Positions 1 to 7,465 of a stretch of DNA of 29,953 bases are shown here, in pieces. This DNA comes from DATJFQ01 sp035495555 (GTDB lineage: Bacteria > Acidobacteriota > Vicinamibacteria > Vicinamibacterales > 2-12-FULL-66-21). The notes beneath the pieces were generated by a model. The model did no database searches and had not been told where the DNA came from. It saw nothing but the letters and a program-made list of their open reading frames with translations. A program made the position numbers and the translations under genes. How positions within the stretch are numbered: the stretch's first letter is position 1; each line of letters opens with the position of its first letter. The stretch spans positions 1 to 29,953 of the forward strand of contig DATJFQ010000100.1 in NCBI GenBank assembly GCA_035495555.1, given 5' to 3'.

Positions 1-2
1 GC

Positions 3-746
3 GAGAAGATGTGGATTTCGATGGCGGACGTGGCCGACAACTTCCTGGTGTTCGCCTGGACCGATCCGCAGAAGAAGAAGGAGCGGGATCCCTCGGGCCT
101 CAGCGCCTTCATCGTCGAACGCGCGTTCAAGGGATTCTCGAGCGGCACGCTCAAAGAGAAGTGGGGCATCTTCGCGGGGAACACCGGCCACTTCAAGATG
201 GAAGAGGTCGAGGTGCCCGAGGAGAACGTGCTGGGGAAGCCGGGCGAAGGCTTCAAGGTTGCGATGTTCGCGCTGGATCAGGGACGCTATACCGTCGCCG
301 CCGGCGCGACGGGGCTGATTCGCGCGTGCCGCGACGCGAGCGTCAAATACGCGAAGGAGCGGCGCACCTTTGGCGTGCCGATCGCCGATCATCAACTCGT
401 GAAAGAGATGATCGCGCAGATGGAATCCGACTATCAGGCCGCGCGGCTGCTGTGGTTGCGCGCCGGGTTCCTTAAGAACGCGGGCCGGCGCAATACGCGC
501 GAGACGGGGCTTGCGAAGTGGTTCGCAACCGTCGCCTCCGAGCGGGCGGCCGGCGACTGCGTCCAGGTCCACGGCGCCAACGGGTACTCGGACGAATACC
601 CGGCCGGACGGTTCTATCGCAACTGCAAGGGCGCGGTGATCTACGAAGGCACGCGCGAGATCCACAAGTTGATGCAGGCGGATTACGTGCTCGGCTACCG
701 TCAGGATCGGCCGACGCGCTGCGAGCTGCCGCCGTACCGCGGCTGA
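3..746 (+). CDS. Acyl-CoA dehydrogenase, C-terminal part (5' end outside window)
   Basis: FAD-dependent dehydrogenase that puts the alpha-beta double bond into acyl-CoA thioesters, passing electrons to electron-transfer flavoprotein. The frame is open to the window edge, and Glu-Lys precedes the first visible Met, so the N-terminal third is missing. About 247 residues remain of a usual 380-400. Visible are the middle beta domain (around GNTGHFKMEEVEVPEENVLG) and the C-terminal helical domain, with a family-typical RRTFGVPIADHQ stretch and IYEGTREIHK. The Glu in YEGT is the catalytic base position in many short- and medium-chain members. Chain-length preference cannot be read from this. The next gene (glpX) is unrelated and lies beyond a repeat hairpin, so this gene probably ends its own transcript. 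Confidence 0.9.
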   Translation, partial: EKMWISMADVADNFLVFAWTDPQKKKERDPSGLSAFIVERAFKGFSSGTLKEKWGIFAGNTGHFKMEEVEVPEENVLGKPGEGFKVAMFALDQGRYTVAAGATGLIRACRDASVKYAKERRTFGVPIADHQLVKEMIAQMESDYQAARLLWLRAGFLKNAGRRNTRETGLAKWFATVASERAAGDCVQVHGANGYSDEYPAGRFYRNCKGAVIYEGTREIHKLMQADYVLGYRQDRPTRCELPPYRG

Positions 747-758
747 CACGGCAGGAGA

Positions 759-831
759 CAACTCCCAACTCCCAACCCCCAAATCCAACTCCCAAATTGG
801 GAATTGGGAGTTGGGAATTGGGAATTGATTG
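759..831. repeat. Heptamer tandem arrays forming an inverted pair
   Basis: The left half (759-795) is built from CAACTCC-like 7-mers and the right half (797-831) from TTGGGAA/TTGGGAG 7-mers. The two halves are complementary, so the transcript could form a long AU/GC mixed hairpin almost without a loop. It lies between the acyl-CoA dehydrogenase stop and glpX. Similar arrays recur at four or more other places in the window. It could act as a terminator or mRNA-stabilising stem; that role is inference. Confidence 0.85.
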
Positions 832-842
832 AATAGGTGCGT

Positions 843-1832
843 ATGGACTCAGATCTCTCGCTCGACTTCCTCAGCGTGGTCGAACAGGCCGCCATCGAGT
901 GCGCGCACACGATGGGGCAGGGTGACCGCCATCGATCGGACCAGGCGGCGGTCGAGGCGATGCGCAAGTGCCTCGACACCGTGCCGATCGACGGCACCAT
1001 CGTGATCGGCGAAGGGGAGCGCGACGAAGCGCCGATGCTCTACATCGGCGAGAAAGTCGGGCTGGGCGCCAAAGGCGGAGCGGACGGACTTGCGCTTCCC
1101 GCAATCGATATCGCCGTCGACCCGCTGGAGGGCACGAACCTGTGCGCCACCGGCGCGCCGAACGCGATCGCCGTCCTCGCGGCGGCGAGCAAGGGCGGCC
1201 TGCTGCACGCGCCGGACCTGTACATGGAGAAGCTGGTGGTCGGGCCCAGCTCCAAGGGGACGGTCAACCTCGATGCTCCACCCGCGGAGAACCTGAAAGC
1301 CATCGCGCGCTCCCTGGAACGCAGCGTCGACGACCTGGTCGTCATCGTCCTGGATCGTCCGCGGCACGAAACGCTGATCGAGCAGATTCGCGCGACCGGT
1401 GCGCGGATTCGCCTGATCGGTGATGGAGACCTGTCCGCGGGCATCGCCGCCGCGGTGGTCGGCAGTGGCGTGCACGCCGTGATGGGGACGGGCGGCGCAC
1501 CGGAAGGCGTCCTGACGGCGGCCGCCATGCGCTGCCTCAATGGCGAAATCTTCGCGCGGCTGGTCGTCAGTACGCCGGAGCACGAAGCGCGCTGCCGCGC
1601 GATGGGGATCACGGACTTCAAGAAGATTTATACGTCGAAGGATCTCGCGTCGGGCGAGAACATCATCTTCGCCGCCACCGGCGTCACGGACGGGACGTTG
1701 ATGAAAGGTGTGCGCTTCTTCGGCGACGGGACGCGTACCAGCTCGCTCGTCATGCAGAGCGACCCCCCGCGCATCCGCTTCATCGATACGATCCATGTCG
1801 AACAGGAGCGCATGGTGAGGGTCAGGTTCTAA
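843..1832 (+). CDS. glpX: Fructose-1,6-bisphosphatase class II (GlpX family)
   Basis: Hydrolyses fructose 1,6-bisphosphate to fructose 6-phosphate in gluconeogenesis; cytoplasmic and metal dependent. The protein is about 329 residues, the usual GlpX length (320-340). It carries the family signatures IGEGERDEAPMLYIGEKVG (about 55-73) and DIAVDPLEGT (about 89-98), whose acidic residues bind metal in this lithium-sensitive phosphatase fold. ATG at 843 was chosen because AGG at 835-837 stands 5 bases before it; a GTG two codons upstream (837) is possible. In some lineages class II enzymes also act on sedoheptulose bisphosphate, which cannot be decided here. The gene follows a heptamer hairpin directly, so its promoter must lie in or before that repeat. 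Confidence 0.95.
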   Translation: MDSDLSLDFLSVVEQAAIECAHTMGQGDRHRSDQAAVEAMRKCLDTVPIDGTIVIGEGERDEAPMLYIGEKVGLGAKGGADGLALPAIDIAVDPLEGTNLCATGAPNAIAVLAAASKGGLLHAPDLYMEKLVVGPSSKGTVNLDAPPAENLKAIARSLERSVDDLVVIVLDRPRHETLIEQIRATGARIRLIGDGDLSAGIAAAVVGSGVHAVMGTGGAPEGVLTAAAMRCLNGEIFARLVVSTPEHEARCRAMGITDFKKIYTSKDLASGENIIFAATGVTDGTLMKGVRFFGDGTRTSSLVMQSDPPRIRFIDTIHVEQERMVRVRF

Positions 1833-1865
1833 CGGTCACTTGCCGGTGAGCACGCCGTGACGGAC

Positions 1866-1881
1866 GCGCCGCGCGCGGCGC
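1866..1881. terminator. GC palindrome between glpX and the MFS gene
   Basis: A perfect 16-bp palindrome GCGCCGCGCGCGGCGC, flanked by GGAC on the left and GTCC on the right, occupies the short gap after glpX. It could fold into a strong stem. There is no T-run, so it is at best a non-canonical terminator or a chance GC structure. Confidence 0.25.
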
Positions 1882-1913
1882 CTCGTCCACGCCGCCGCCG
1901 ATGAGCGATCTCG

Positions 1914-3128
1914 ATGAGCAGCCCAGGGCGCAATCTCTTCGCCGTCACCGCCGCATCTTTCATCGGCTTCATGGGCTTCACGCTCGTGATGCCGTTCCTC
2001 CCGCTCTATTTCCACCAGCTTGGCGTCGAACACGTCGGCGAAATCGCGATGTGGTCGGGGCTGTCGCTCGGCGTGACCCCGGCGCTCACGGCGATGCTGT
2101 CGCCGTTCTGGGGAAGGCTCGCGGATCGCTACGGGCGCAAGATCATGGTCGAGCGATCCCTCGGCAGCTTCGTCGTGATCATGGCGGCCACGGCGTTCGT
2201 CACGCGTGCGTGGCACGTCTTCGCGCTGCGGGCGATACAGGGGCTCTTCGCGGGCTACGGCTCGCTGACGCTGACCATGGCCGCGGATTCGGCGCCCGAA
2301 GGCCGCATGGCGCAGTCCATCGGGCTCGTGCAGACCGCGCAGCGGCTGGGGCCCGCGCTCGGCCCGGTGTTCGGCGGAACGCTCGCGGCGCTGGTCGGCT
2401 TGCGCCGCGCCTTTCTCGTCGCCGCGGTCTTCTACGCCGCTGCCGTGGCGCTGGTGTTCGTGCTCTACGACGAGCGTCTGGTGCACGCACACGCGCCCGC
2501 AAAGCCGGTCGACGGCGCCATCACGTTTCGCAACGTGCTCGCGTTCGAGAACTTCCTTGTCATGTCCGCGGTCATCTTCGGATTTCAGTTCGTGGACCGC
2601 AGCTTCGGTCCGGTGCTGCCGATTTACGTCGGCATCCTCGGCATCCCGGCTTCTCACGCAGCGCTCGTCTCGGGGATTCTGTTCTCCGTGGCGGCGGGCG
2701 CGGGCGCGCTCGGCCATCATTACTGCGCCGCGCTCCTCCGGCGCATGAGCGCGCCGCGCCTGATTGTCTTCGCGGCGCTCGCGGCGGGCGCCGGCGCGAC
2801 GGTTTATGCGGTCACGCACACCCCGTGGTGGCTTTACTGTGCGACTCCTGTGTTCGGCCTCGCCATCGGCGCCGGCATGACCGCATCCTACACGGCCGCG
2901 GCAGAAGTGATCCCGCCCAACGCCCGCGGCGTCGGCTTCGGATTGCTCACCACCGCGTCGCTCGTCGGCCTCGCCGTCAGCCCGATCGTCGCGGGCTTTC
3001 TCGGTGCGTGGTCCATCCGATCCGTGTTCGCGCTCGACGCCGCCGCACTCGGTGCGCTCGCGTTCGGCGTCAGCATCGCCGCACGCACGCTGCCCGCCGA
3101 ATCAGCCGCGATTGCCAGCGATTCCTGA
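1914..3128 (+). CDS. MFS transporter (drug:proton antiporter-like)
   Basis: Twelve-helix major facilitator of 404 residues in the inner membrane, most like the multidrug-efflux (DHA1) group. The first helix spans about residues 8-32. The loop between helices 2 and 3 holds the conserved motif A, GRLADRYGRK (about 67-76). Helix 5 shows a GPALGPVFGG stretch resembling the antiporter motif C, which favours export over uptake. Substrate is unknown. ATG 1914 was chosen; an ATG at 1901 is in another frame and opens a long arginine-rich shadow reading. The gene stands alone, with a palindrome before it and tandem repeats after it, and no regulator is adjacent. Confidence 0.88.
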   Translation: MSSPGRNLFAVTAASFIGFMGFTLVMPFLPLYFHQLGVEHVGEIAMWSGLSLGVTPALTAMLSPFWGRLADRYGRKIMVERSLGSFVVIMAATAFVTRAWHVFALRAIQGLFAGYGSLTLTMAADSAPEGRMAQSIGLVQTAQRLGPALGPVFGGTLAALVGLRRAFLVAAVFYAAAVALVFVLYDERLVHAHAPAKPVDGAITFRNVLAFENFLVMSAVIFGFQFVDRSFGPVLPIYVGILGIPASHAALVSGILFSVAAGAGALGHHYCAALLRRMSAPRLIVFAALAAGAGATVYAVTHTPWWLYCATPVFGLAIGAGMTASYTAAAEVIPPNARGVGFGLLTTASLVGLAVSPIVAGFLGAWSIRSVFALDAAALGALAFGVSIAARTLPAESAAIASDS

Positions 3129-3143
3129 CGCCAACCGACATCA

Positions 3144-3276
3144 CGACGAAACTCGCCGAGGCCGCCGAGCGTCGGAGACGACGGAGAGACAGGACGGGGC
3201 GACGACGAAACTCGCCGAGGACGCCGAGACTCGGAGACGACGGAGAGACAGGACGGGTCGACGACGAATCTCGCCT
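3144..3276. repeat. 59-bp tandem repeat, two full copies plus a part
   Basis: Units begin at 3144, 3203 and 3262 (exact 59-bp spacing) with the motif CGACGAAACTCGCCGAG. The third copy breaks off after about 15 bases. Inside the unit there is a weaker 9-10 bp rhythm of CGCCGAG/TCGGAGACG blocks. Copies 1 and 2 differ at only a few positions, so the duplication is recent. The sequence lies just after the MFS stop and is not coding in any convincing frame. Confidence 0.88.
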
Positions 3277-3323
3277 TGGTATTTGCGTACTTGGTAGTTG
3301 CGTGATTGGTAGTTGCGTAGTTG
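3276..3323. repeat. 15-bp tandem repeat (TTGGTAGTTGCGTNN), three copies
   Basis: Units start at 3276, 3291 and 3306 with exact 15-bp spacing and end in AGTTGCGTAGTTG. Each unit can be read as a 7-mer plus an 8-mer that both start with TTG, which links it to the heptamer arrays elsewhere in the window. It follows the 59-bp repeat without a gap. Confidence 0.8.
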
Positions 3324-3385
3324 ACTCTGAGAATTATTGATTACTCTTCGTCTGCGCCTTTCCGATGCTTCTGCTTTCTGAAAGG

Positions 3386-3417
3386 CCGGCGGGTCTTGTC
3401 TTCGTGCTGCCCGCCGG
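3386..3417 (+). terminator. Possible stem-loop, CCGGCGGG / CCCGCCGG
   Basis: A perfect 8-bp stem (3386-3393 with 3410-3417) closes a 16-nt loop and is followed by TTT. This is the only terminator-like structure in the 387-bp gap 3129-3515, whose other contents are the two tandem repeats and about 90 bp before tsaC where I see nothing coding. It could end transcription from the MFS gene. Confidence 0.35.
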
Positions 3418-3515
3418 TTTGACGTGGAAGCGGCACCCGCGGCAGGGCGAACCCGCGGCGTGACTGTTTCGGTTGTCGCGGCGTCCGGCGGGCGCGGGCC
3501 ATAATTGTTCATTTT

Positions 3516-4142
3516 ATGGCCGAGCGCCTCCATGTCGATCCCGTACGATTCGATCCAGCGGAACTCGATCGCGCCGTCGAAGTGCTCCGCGCCGGCGGCG
3601 TCGTCGCCTATCCGACCGACACGCTCTATGGCCTTGCGGCGGATCCTCGGAACCCTGATGCGGTAGCGCGGGTATTTGCCGTCAAAGGACGCCCTGAGAC
3701 CTCCGCGCTCACGCTGATTGCAGCGGACGTCGAGCAGGCTAACGTAGCGGCGGCGTTCACGTCGCGCGCGTCCGTCCTGGCGCAGACGATGTGGCCGGGG
3801 CCGCTCACGATCGTGGCGGCCGCGAAACCCGGACTCGCGCTGACCGCGTTGGCGGGCGGGACGACGGTCGGGGTGCGCGTTCCGCGTGATGCGATCGCCC
3901 GCGGACTCGCTGCGCGATTCGGCTTCTGCATCACGGCAACGAGCGCGAATCGATCCGGGCAGCCCGCAACCGCCGATCCGCAAACGGTACTCGATGCGCT
4001 GCCGGGACTTGACTTGATTGTCGACGCCGGGGACGCGCCCGGCGGACCTCCGTCAACGATCGTCGATGCGACCGGGGACGTGCTCAGGCTCATTCGCGAC
4101 GGCGCGGTGCCGTGGGACCGCGTGCTAAAATCGCTGCAGTGA
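3516..4142 (+). CDS. tsaC: Threonylcarbamoyl-AMP synthase (TsaC/Sua5/YrdC family)
   Basis: Makes threonylcarbamoyl-AMP from threonine, bicarbonate and ATP, the first step of t6A37 modification in ANN-decoding tRNAs. The 208-residue protein is a single YrdC domain of TsaC size, without the C-terminal Sua5 domain. Seen are AYPTDTLYGLAAD (about 31-43), KGRPETSALTLI (about 57-68), MWPGPLT and TSANRSGQPAT, the family's nucleotide- and threonine-site segments. No Shine-Dalgarno precedes ATG 3516; instead a -10-like CATAAT ends 10 bases upstream, which would fit a leaderless or near-leaderless transcript. Its TGA overlaps the hflX ATG (TGATG), so the two are probably translationally coupled. Confidence 0.93.
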   Translation: MAERLHVDPVRFDPAELDRAVEVLRAGGVVAYPTDTLYGLAADPRNPDAVARVFAVKGRPETSALTLIAADVEQANVAAAFTSRASVLAQTMWPGPLTIVAAAKPGLALTALAGGTTVGVRVPRDAIARGLAARFGFCITATSANRSGQPATADPQTVLDALPGLDLIVDAGDAPGGPPSTIVDATGDVLRLIRDGAVPWDRVLKSLQ

Positions 4143-5410
4143 TGCGCGAACGGGCAGCGCTCGTCGGTCTCTTCACCGATTCCCACCAACAATTCGACCC
4201 CGAACACTCGCTCGATGAACTGTCGGGGCTTGCGTCCGCGGCGGGCGGTGACGTCGTCCTCCGGGTGCTGCAGGAGCGCGCCAGGCCGGATCCCGCGACG
4301 TTCCTGGGCAGCGGGAAGGTGCAGCAGCTCGCGGCGGCGGCCGACGAGATGCGCGTCGATGTCGTCATCTTCGACAACGAACTCAGCCCCGCGCAGCTCC
4401 GTAATCTGGAGAAGGCGCTCGAGTGCAAGGTCATCGATCGCACCCAGTTGATTCTCGATATCTTTGCGCGTCGCGCGCGCACTCGCGAAGGGAAGCTGCA
4501 GGTCGAGCTCGCGCAGTTGCAGTACCTCATGCCGCGGCTCGTCGGTTCGTCCGAGGCGCTGTCGCGTCTCGGCGGCGGGATTGGCACGCGCGGTCCCGGT
4601 GAAACGAAACTGGAAACGGATCGGCGGCGCATCCGCTACCGTGTGAGCCAGCTCGGGAAGGAGATCGAGCACGTGCGCCGGCGCCGCGAACAGTTGCGGG
4701 AGCGGCGGCACAAGGCGTCCGTGCCGACGGTGGCGCTCGTCGGCTACACGAACGCCGGCAAGACGACGCTGTTCAACCGGCTCACCGGCGGCGATGCGGT
4801 GGCGTCAGACGCGCTGTTTGTCACGCTCGATCCGCTCGTCCGTCGCGTGAAGCTGCCCGACCGTCGTGAGCTCCTCGTCTCCGATACCGTCGGGTTCATC
4901 GATCGCCTGCCGCACTCGCTCGTCGCCGCGTTTCGGGCCACGCTCGAAGAAGTGGCGGAGGCGGACCTGCTGCTCCACGTGATCGACGCGTCCAATCCCG
5001 ATAGACAGCGCCAGATCGCGGCCGTGCACACCGTGCTTCGCGAAGTCGGGGCGGAGCGTGTGCCCTCGATCGAGATCTTCAACAAGTGCGACGAGCTGGA
5101 ACCGGGTGAGCGAGCGCGGATTGCCGCCGTGCACCACGGCGCGCTCTGCGTTTCCGCGCTGGACGGTGAAGGGCGCGACGAGCTGGTCGCCGCCATCGAA
5201 TCACGCCTCGGGCTCGACACGGCGGAAGCGCGATTCGAGTTTTCAGCGGATGATGCGGCCGATCGAGAGGCGATCGCGCAGTTGTATCGAGTCGGGCGAG
5301 TACTGTCGCACATCGCAACCGATGGCCGCATTACGATCGACGCGCAGGTACCGCGCCGCCTGGTCGATCGTTTCCGGAAGGATCACGCCGGTGTCCCCGC
5401 GGCTGGCTGA
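4142..5410 (+). CDS. hflX: GTPase HflX, ribosome-associated
   Basis: GTPase that binds the 50S subunit and splits stalled or stressed ribosomes. The 422-residue protein has the N-terminal HflX domain (LVGLFTDSHQQ, then SGKVQQL, DNELSPAQLRNLE and the QVELAQLQYLMPRL segment). A coiled-coil linker carries GGGIGTRGPGETKLETDRRR, and the G domain follows with G1 GYTNAGKTTLFN (from about 201), G3 DTVGFIDRLPH (about 248) and G4 NKCD. ATG 4142 was chosen over GTG 4112 because it forms a TGATG junction with tsaC and matches the usual HflX start. The downstream lipoprotein starts inside its last codons. Confidence 0.95.
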   Translation: MRERAALVGLFTDSHQQFDPEHSLDELSGLASAAGGDVVLRVLQERARPDPATFLGSGKVQQLAAAADEMRVDVVIFDNELSPAQLRNLEKALECKVIDRTQLILDIFARRARTREGKLQVELAQLQYLMPRLVGSSEALSRLGGGIGTRGPGETKLETDRRRIRYRVSQLGKEIEHVRRRREQLRERRHKASVPTVALVGYTNAGKTTLFNRLTGGDAVASDALFVTLDPLVRRVKLPDRRELLVSDTVGFIDRLPHSLVAAFRATLEEVAEADLLLHVIDASNPDRQRQIAAVHTVLREVGAERVPSIEIFNKCDELEPGERARIAAVHHGALCVSALDGEGRDELVAAIESRLGLDTAEARFEFSADDAADREAIAQLYRVGRVLSHIATDGRITIDAQVPRRLVDRFRKDHAGVPAAG

Positions 5411-6773
5411 CCGGGGCGGCAGTCGCTGCCTGATCATCGCGCTGCTGTGCCTGGCGCTCGCGGCGGCCGCGTGCGGTCCCAAGGCGGCAGCTCCGGCGGC
5501 TCCCACGGCGCCGAAGTTCCCGGACTACGTGTTTCCGGAAGCGCCGATGAACATCGGATCCGCGGCGGCGCAGCAGCACCAGCAGACAGGCTGGGAGTAC
5601 CTTCAGGCGGGAGATTCGCGTTCGGCGGACCGTGAGTTCACCGCGGCCCTGAAACAATCGCCGGATTTCTATCCCGCTGAGGCCGCGCTCGGCTATTCGG
5701 CGCTCTCGCACAAGGATGCGTCTTCTGCCATCGCCCATTTCGACCGCGCCCTGTCGCGCAATCCGCAATACGCGCCTGCGCTCGCCGGCAAGGGCGACGC
5801 GCTCTTGTCGCAGAACCATCCGGACCAGGCGCTGCGCGCGTTCGAAGCGGCGCTCGCTGCAGAGCCGAATCTGCCGGGACTGCGGTCGCGCGCGGAGGTC
5901 CTGAGGCTCCGAACGTCGCAGCAGGACATCGCGACCGCTCGAAAAGCCTCAGACGAGAACCGCCTCGACGACGCGCGCCGCGCGTACGCCGAAGCCATCG
6001 CCGCGTCACCCGACAGTGCGTTCCTGTACCGGGAGCTTGCTGCCGTGGACCGGAAAGCGGGGGACACGGCTTCAGCGCTCGCGCACGCGGAACAGGCGGT
6101 CAAGCTCGATCCATCCGATGCGCGGTCGTTGATGCTGGAGGCGCAGATCTACGAACAGCAGCGGGCATGGTCGAAGGCGGCCGACGCGTATGCCGCGGCG
6201 AACGCGATCGAACCGGGCGACGCCACCGCCGCCAAGATCGACGAGATGCACGAGCACGCGGCGTTCGAGTCGATGCCCGTCGAGTACAAGACGATCGCGG
6301 AGTCGCCGGCGATCACGCGGGCGCAGCTCGCGGCACTGCTGGGCGTCCGTCTGGAGGACCTGCTGCATCGATCCCGCGCGACGAGCGCCGCCGTGATCAC
6401 GGACACGCGCGGGAACTGGGCAGCCCCGTGGATCCTGTCGGTCACGCGCGCCGGCGTGATGGAAGTGTTCCCCAACCACACGTTCCAGCCGAACGCGGTC
6501 GTGCACCGGGGAGACCTCGCGCGCGCCGTGAGCCAGGTGCTGACCCGAATCGAGATCGAGAAACCCAGGCTCGCCGCGAAATGGCGCGATCCGCGTCCGC
6601 GAATTCCGGACGTGAGCCCGGCACATCTCAGCTATCCGGCCGTCGCGCGGGCGATTTCCTCGGGCGTGATGGACACGCTGGAGGGCGGCACGTTCCAGCT
6701 CAATCGGCCGGTCAGCGGCGCCGAAGCGATGCAGGTCGTGGACAGACTCGAGGCTCTCGCCGGCACCAAATGA
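5391..6773 (+). CDS. TPR lipoprotein with two C-terminal SLH-like domains
   Basis: A 460-residue protein starting at GTG 5391, 20 bases before the hflX stop. Residues 11-28 form a lipoprotein-type signal (CLIIALLCLALAAAAC, Cys about 28). A low-complexity Ala/Pro linker follows, then about six tetratricopeptide repeats (about 65-290) with regular A-x-A and P spacing. The C-terminal 120 residues hold two S-layer-homology-like modules. The first runs from DTRGNWAAPWI through VFPNHTFQPNAVVHRGDLARAV (about 338-384), the second from IPDVSP through LEGGTFQLNRPVSGAEA (about 405-455). TPRs usually scaffold protein complexes and SLH modules bind cell-wall polymers, so a periplasmic scaffold touching peptidoglycan or glycan is inferred. 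Substrate or partner is unknown. Its TGA overlaps the ATG of the next gene. Confidence 0.85.
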   Translation: MSPRLADRGGSRCLIIALLCLALAAAACGPKAAAPAAPTAPKFPDYVFPEAPMNIGSAAAQQHQQTGWEYLQAGDSRSADREFTAALKQSPDFYPAEAALGYSALSHKDASSAIAHFDRALSRNPQYAPALAGKGDALLSQNHPDQALRAFEAALAAEPNLPGLRSRAEVLRLRTSQQDIATARKASDENRLDDARRAYAEAIAASPDSAFLYRELAAVDRKAGDTASALAHAEQAVKLDPSDARSLMLEAQIYEQQRAWSKAADAYAAANAIEPGDATAAKIDEMHEHAAFESMPVEYKTIAESPAITRAQLAALLGVRLEDLLHRSRATSAAVITDTRGNWAAPWILSVTRAGVMEVFPNHTFQPNAVVHRGDLARAVSQVLTRIEIEKPRLAAKWRDPRPRIPDVSPAHLSYPAVARAISSGVMDTLEGGTFQLNRPVSGAEAMQVVDRLEALAGTK

Positions 6774-7351
6774 ATCTGACGGCTGCCAATCAGCTGACGA
6801 TCCTGCGGATGCTGCTGGTGCCCGCATTCGTCATCCTGTTGCTCTACGGATATCGCGGATGGGCGCTCGTCGCGTTTTTCGCGGCGGGGTTGACGGACAT
6901 GTTCGACGGCCTTGCCGCACGACTCACCGGCGAAAAGACGACGCTCGGCGCGTGGCTCGACCCGATGGCCGACAAGCTGCTGCTGGTCTCGATGTTCGTG
7001 ATGCTGACGCTGCCAGACATCGGGTCGGTGAACCGGCTGCCGCTCTGGTTCACGGTCCTGGTCATCAGCCGCGACGTCGCGATCGTCGCAACCGTCGCAG
7101 TCGTCAACCTGGCCATCGGGCACCGCACGTTCCGTCCGTCGATGTACGGGAAGGTCGCGACGGCGCTCTTCATCGTCACGGGGATCGCGGCGCTCTATTT
7201 CAATTACCTGGAGCAGCGGTCCTCGCTCGTGCAGGGGTTGATTTACGCCTCGACGGTGATCACGTTCGTGTCGGCCGCCGATTACGCAGTGCGCGTCATC
7301 CGGATGCCGCATCAGACGGGGGGCGGACCGTCCTCCACCAGCGCCCCGTAG
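6770..7351 (+). CDS. pgsA: CDP-alcohol phosphatidyltransferase (PgsA-like)
   Basis: Integral membrane enzyme of phospholipid synthesis, most likely CDP-diacylglycerol-glycerol-3-phosphate 3-phosphatidyltransferase. The 193-residue chain has the exact family signature D-G-x2-A-R-x8-G-x3-D-x3-D (Asp46, Gly47, Ala50, Arg51, Gly60, Asp64, Asp68), which holds the metals and the CDP-linked substrate. Five to six hydrophobic segments follow the family layout. It starts with ATGA overlapping the lipoprotein stop, so it is the last gene of the tsaC-hflX-lipoprotein string. Other alcohols (serine, inositol, choline) are used by relatives; PgsA is favoured by length and by the N-terminal NQLTILRMLLVP. 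Confidence 0.88.
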   Translation: MNLTAANQLTILRMLLVPAFVILLLYGYRGWALVAFFAAGLTDMFDGLAARLTGEKTTLGAWLDPMADKLLLVSMFVMLTLPDIGSVNRLPLWFTVLVISRDVAIVATVAVVNLAIGHRTFRPSMYGKVATALFIVTGIAALYFNYLEQRSSLVQGLIYASTVITFVSAADYAVRVIRMPHQTGGGPSSTSAP

Positions 7352-7445
7352 GCTGCCGAGCATCGCCGTGACCGCGTGCGCCACGTTCGAGGATGCGCGC
7401 CAGTCGTTACGCGAGATGCATCGCTATCGACGCTCCCCGACGGTT

Positions 7446-7461
7446 CGCGGGGGCCCCCGCG
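7446..7461. terminator. Perfect GC palindrome between convergent genes
   Basis: CGCGGGGGCCCCCGCG is a perfect 16-bp palindrome in the 114-bp gap between the convergent phosphatidyltransferase and UDP-glucuronate decarboxylase genes, 4 bp from the stop of the latter. Position suggests a bidirectional terminator; the lack of a T-run makes this uncertain. Confidence 0.35.
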
Positions 7462-7465
7462 CGGC

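Noticed and set aside
849..1796. Long minus-strand ORF antisense to glpX (315 codons)
   Set aside because: It mirrors the codon phase of glpX, is extremely rich in Arg/Asp/Ala/His and shows no fold-like pattern. The same holds for the large antisense ORFs at 1836-2819, 8220-9491, 24031-25422 and 26935-28251.
3144..3276. 59-bp repeats as a possible CRISPR array
   Set aside because: The units are contiguous with no unique spacers, and no cas genes are near.
1901..3340. 479-codon plus-strand ORF over the MFS gene
   Set aside because: It is an out-of-frame Arg-rich reading of the MFS gene that continues through the 59-bp repeats; the 1914 frame has clear membrane helices and motif A.
3473..3505. 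TTGTCG ... CATAAT as a full sigma-70 promoter of tsaC
   Set aside because: The spacer would be 21 bp, too long for a normal promoter; only the -10-like element is kept as a remark.
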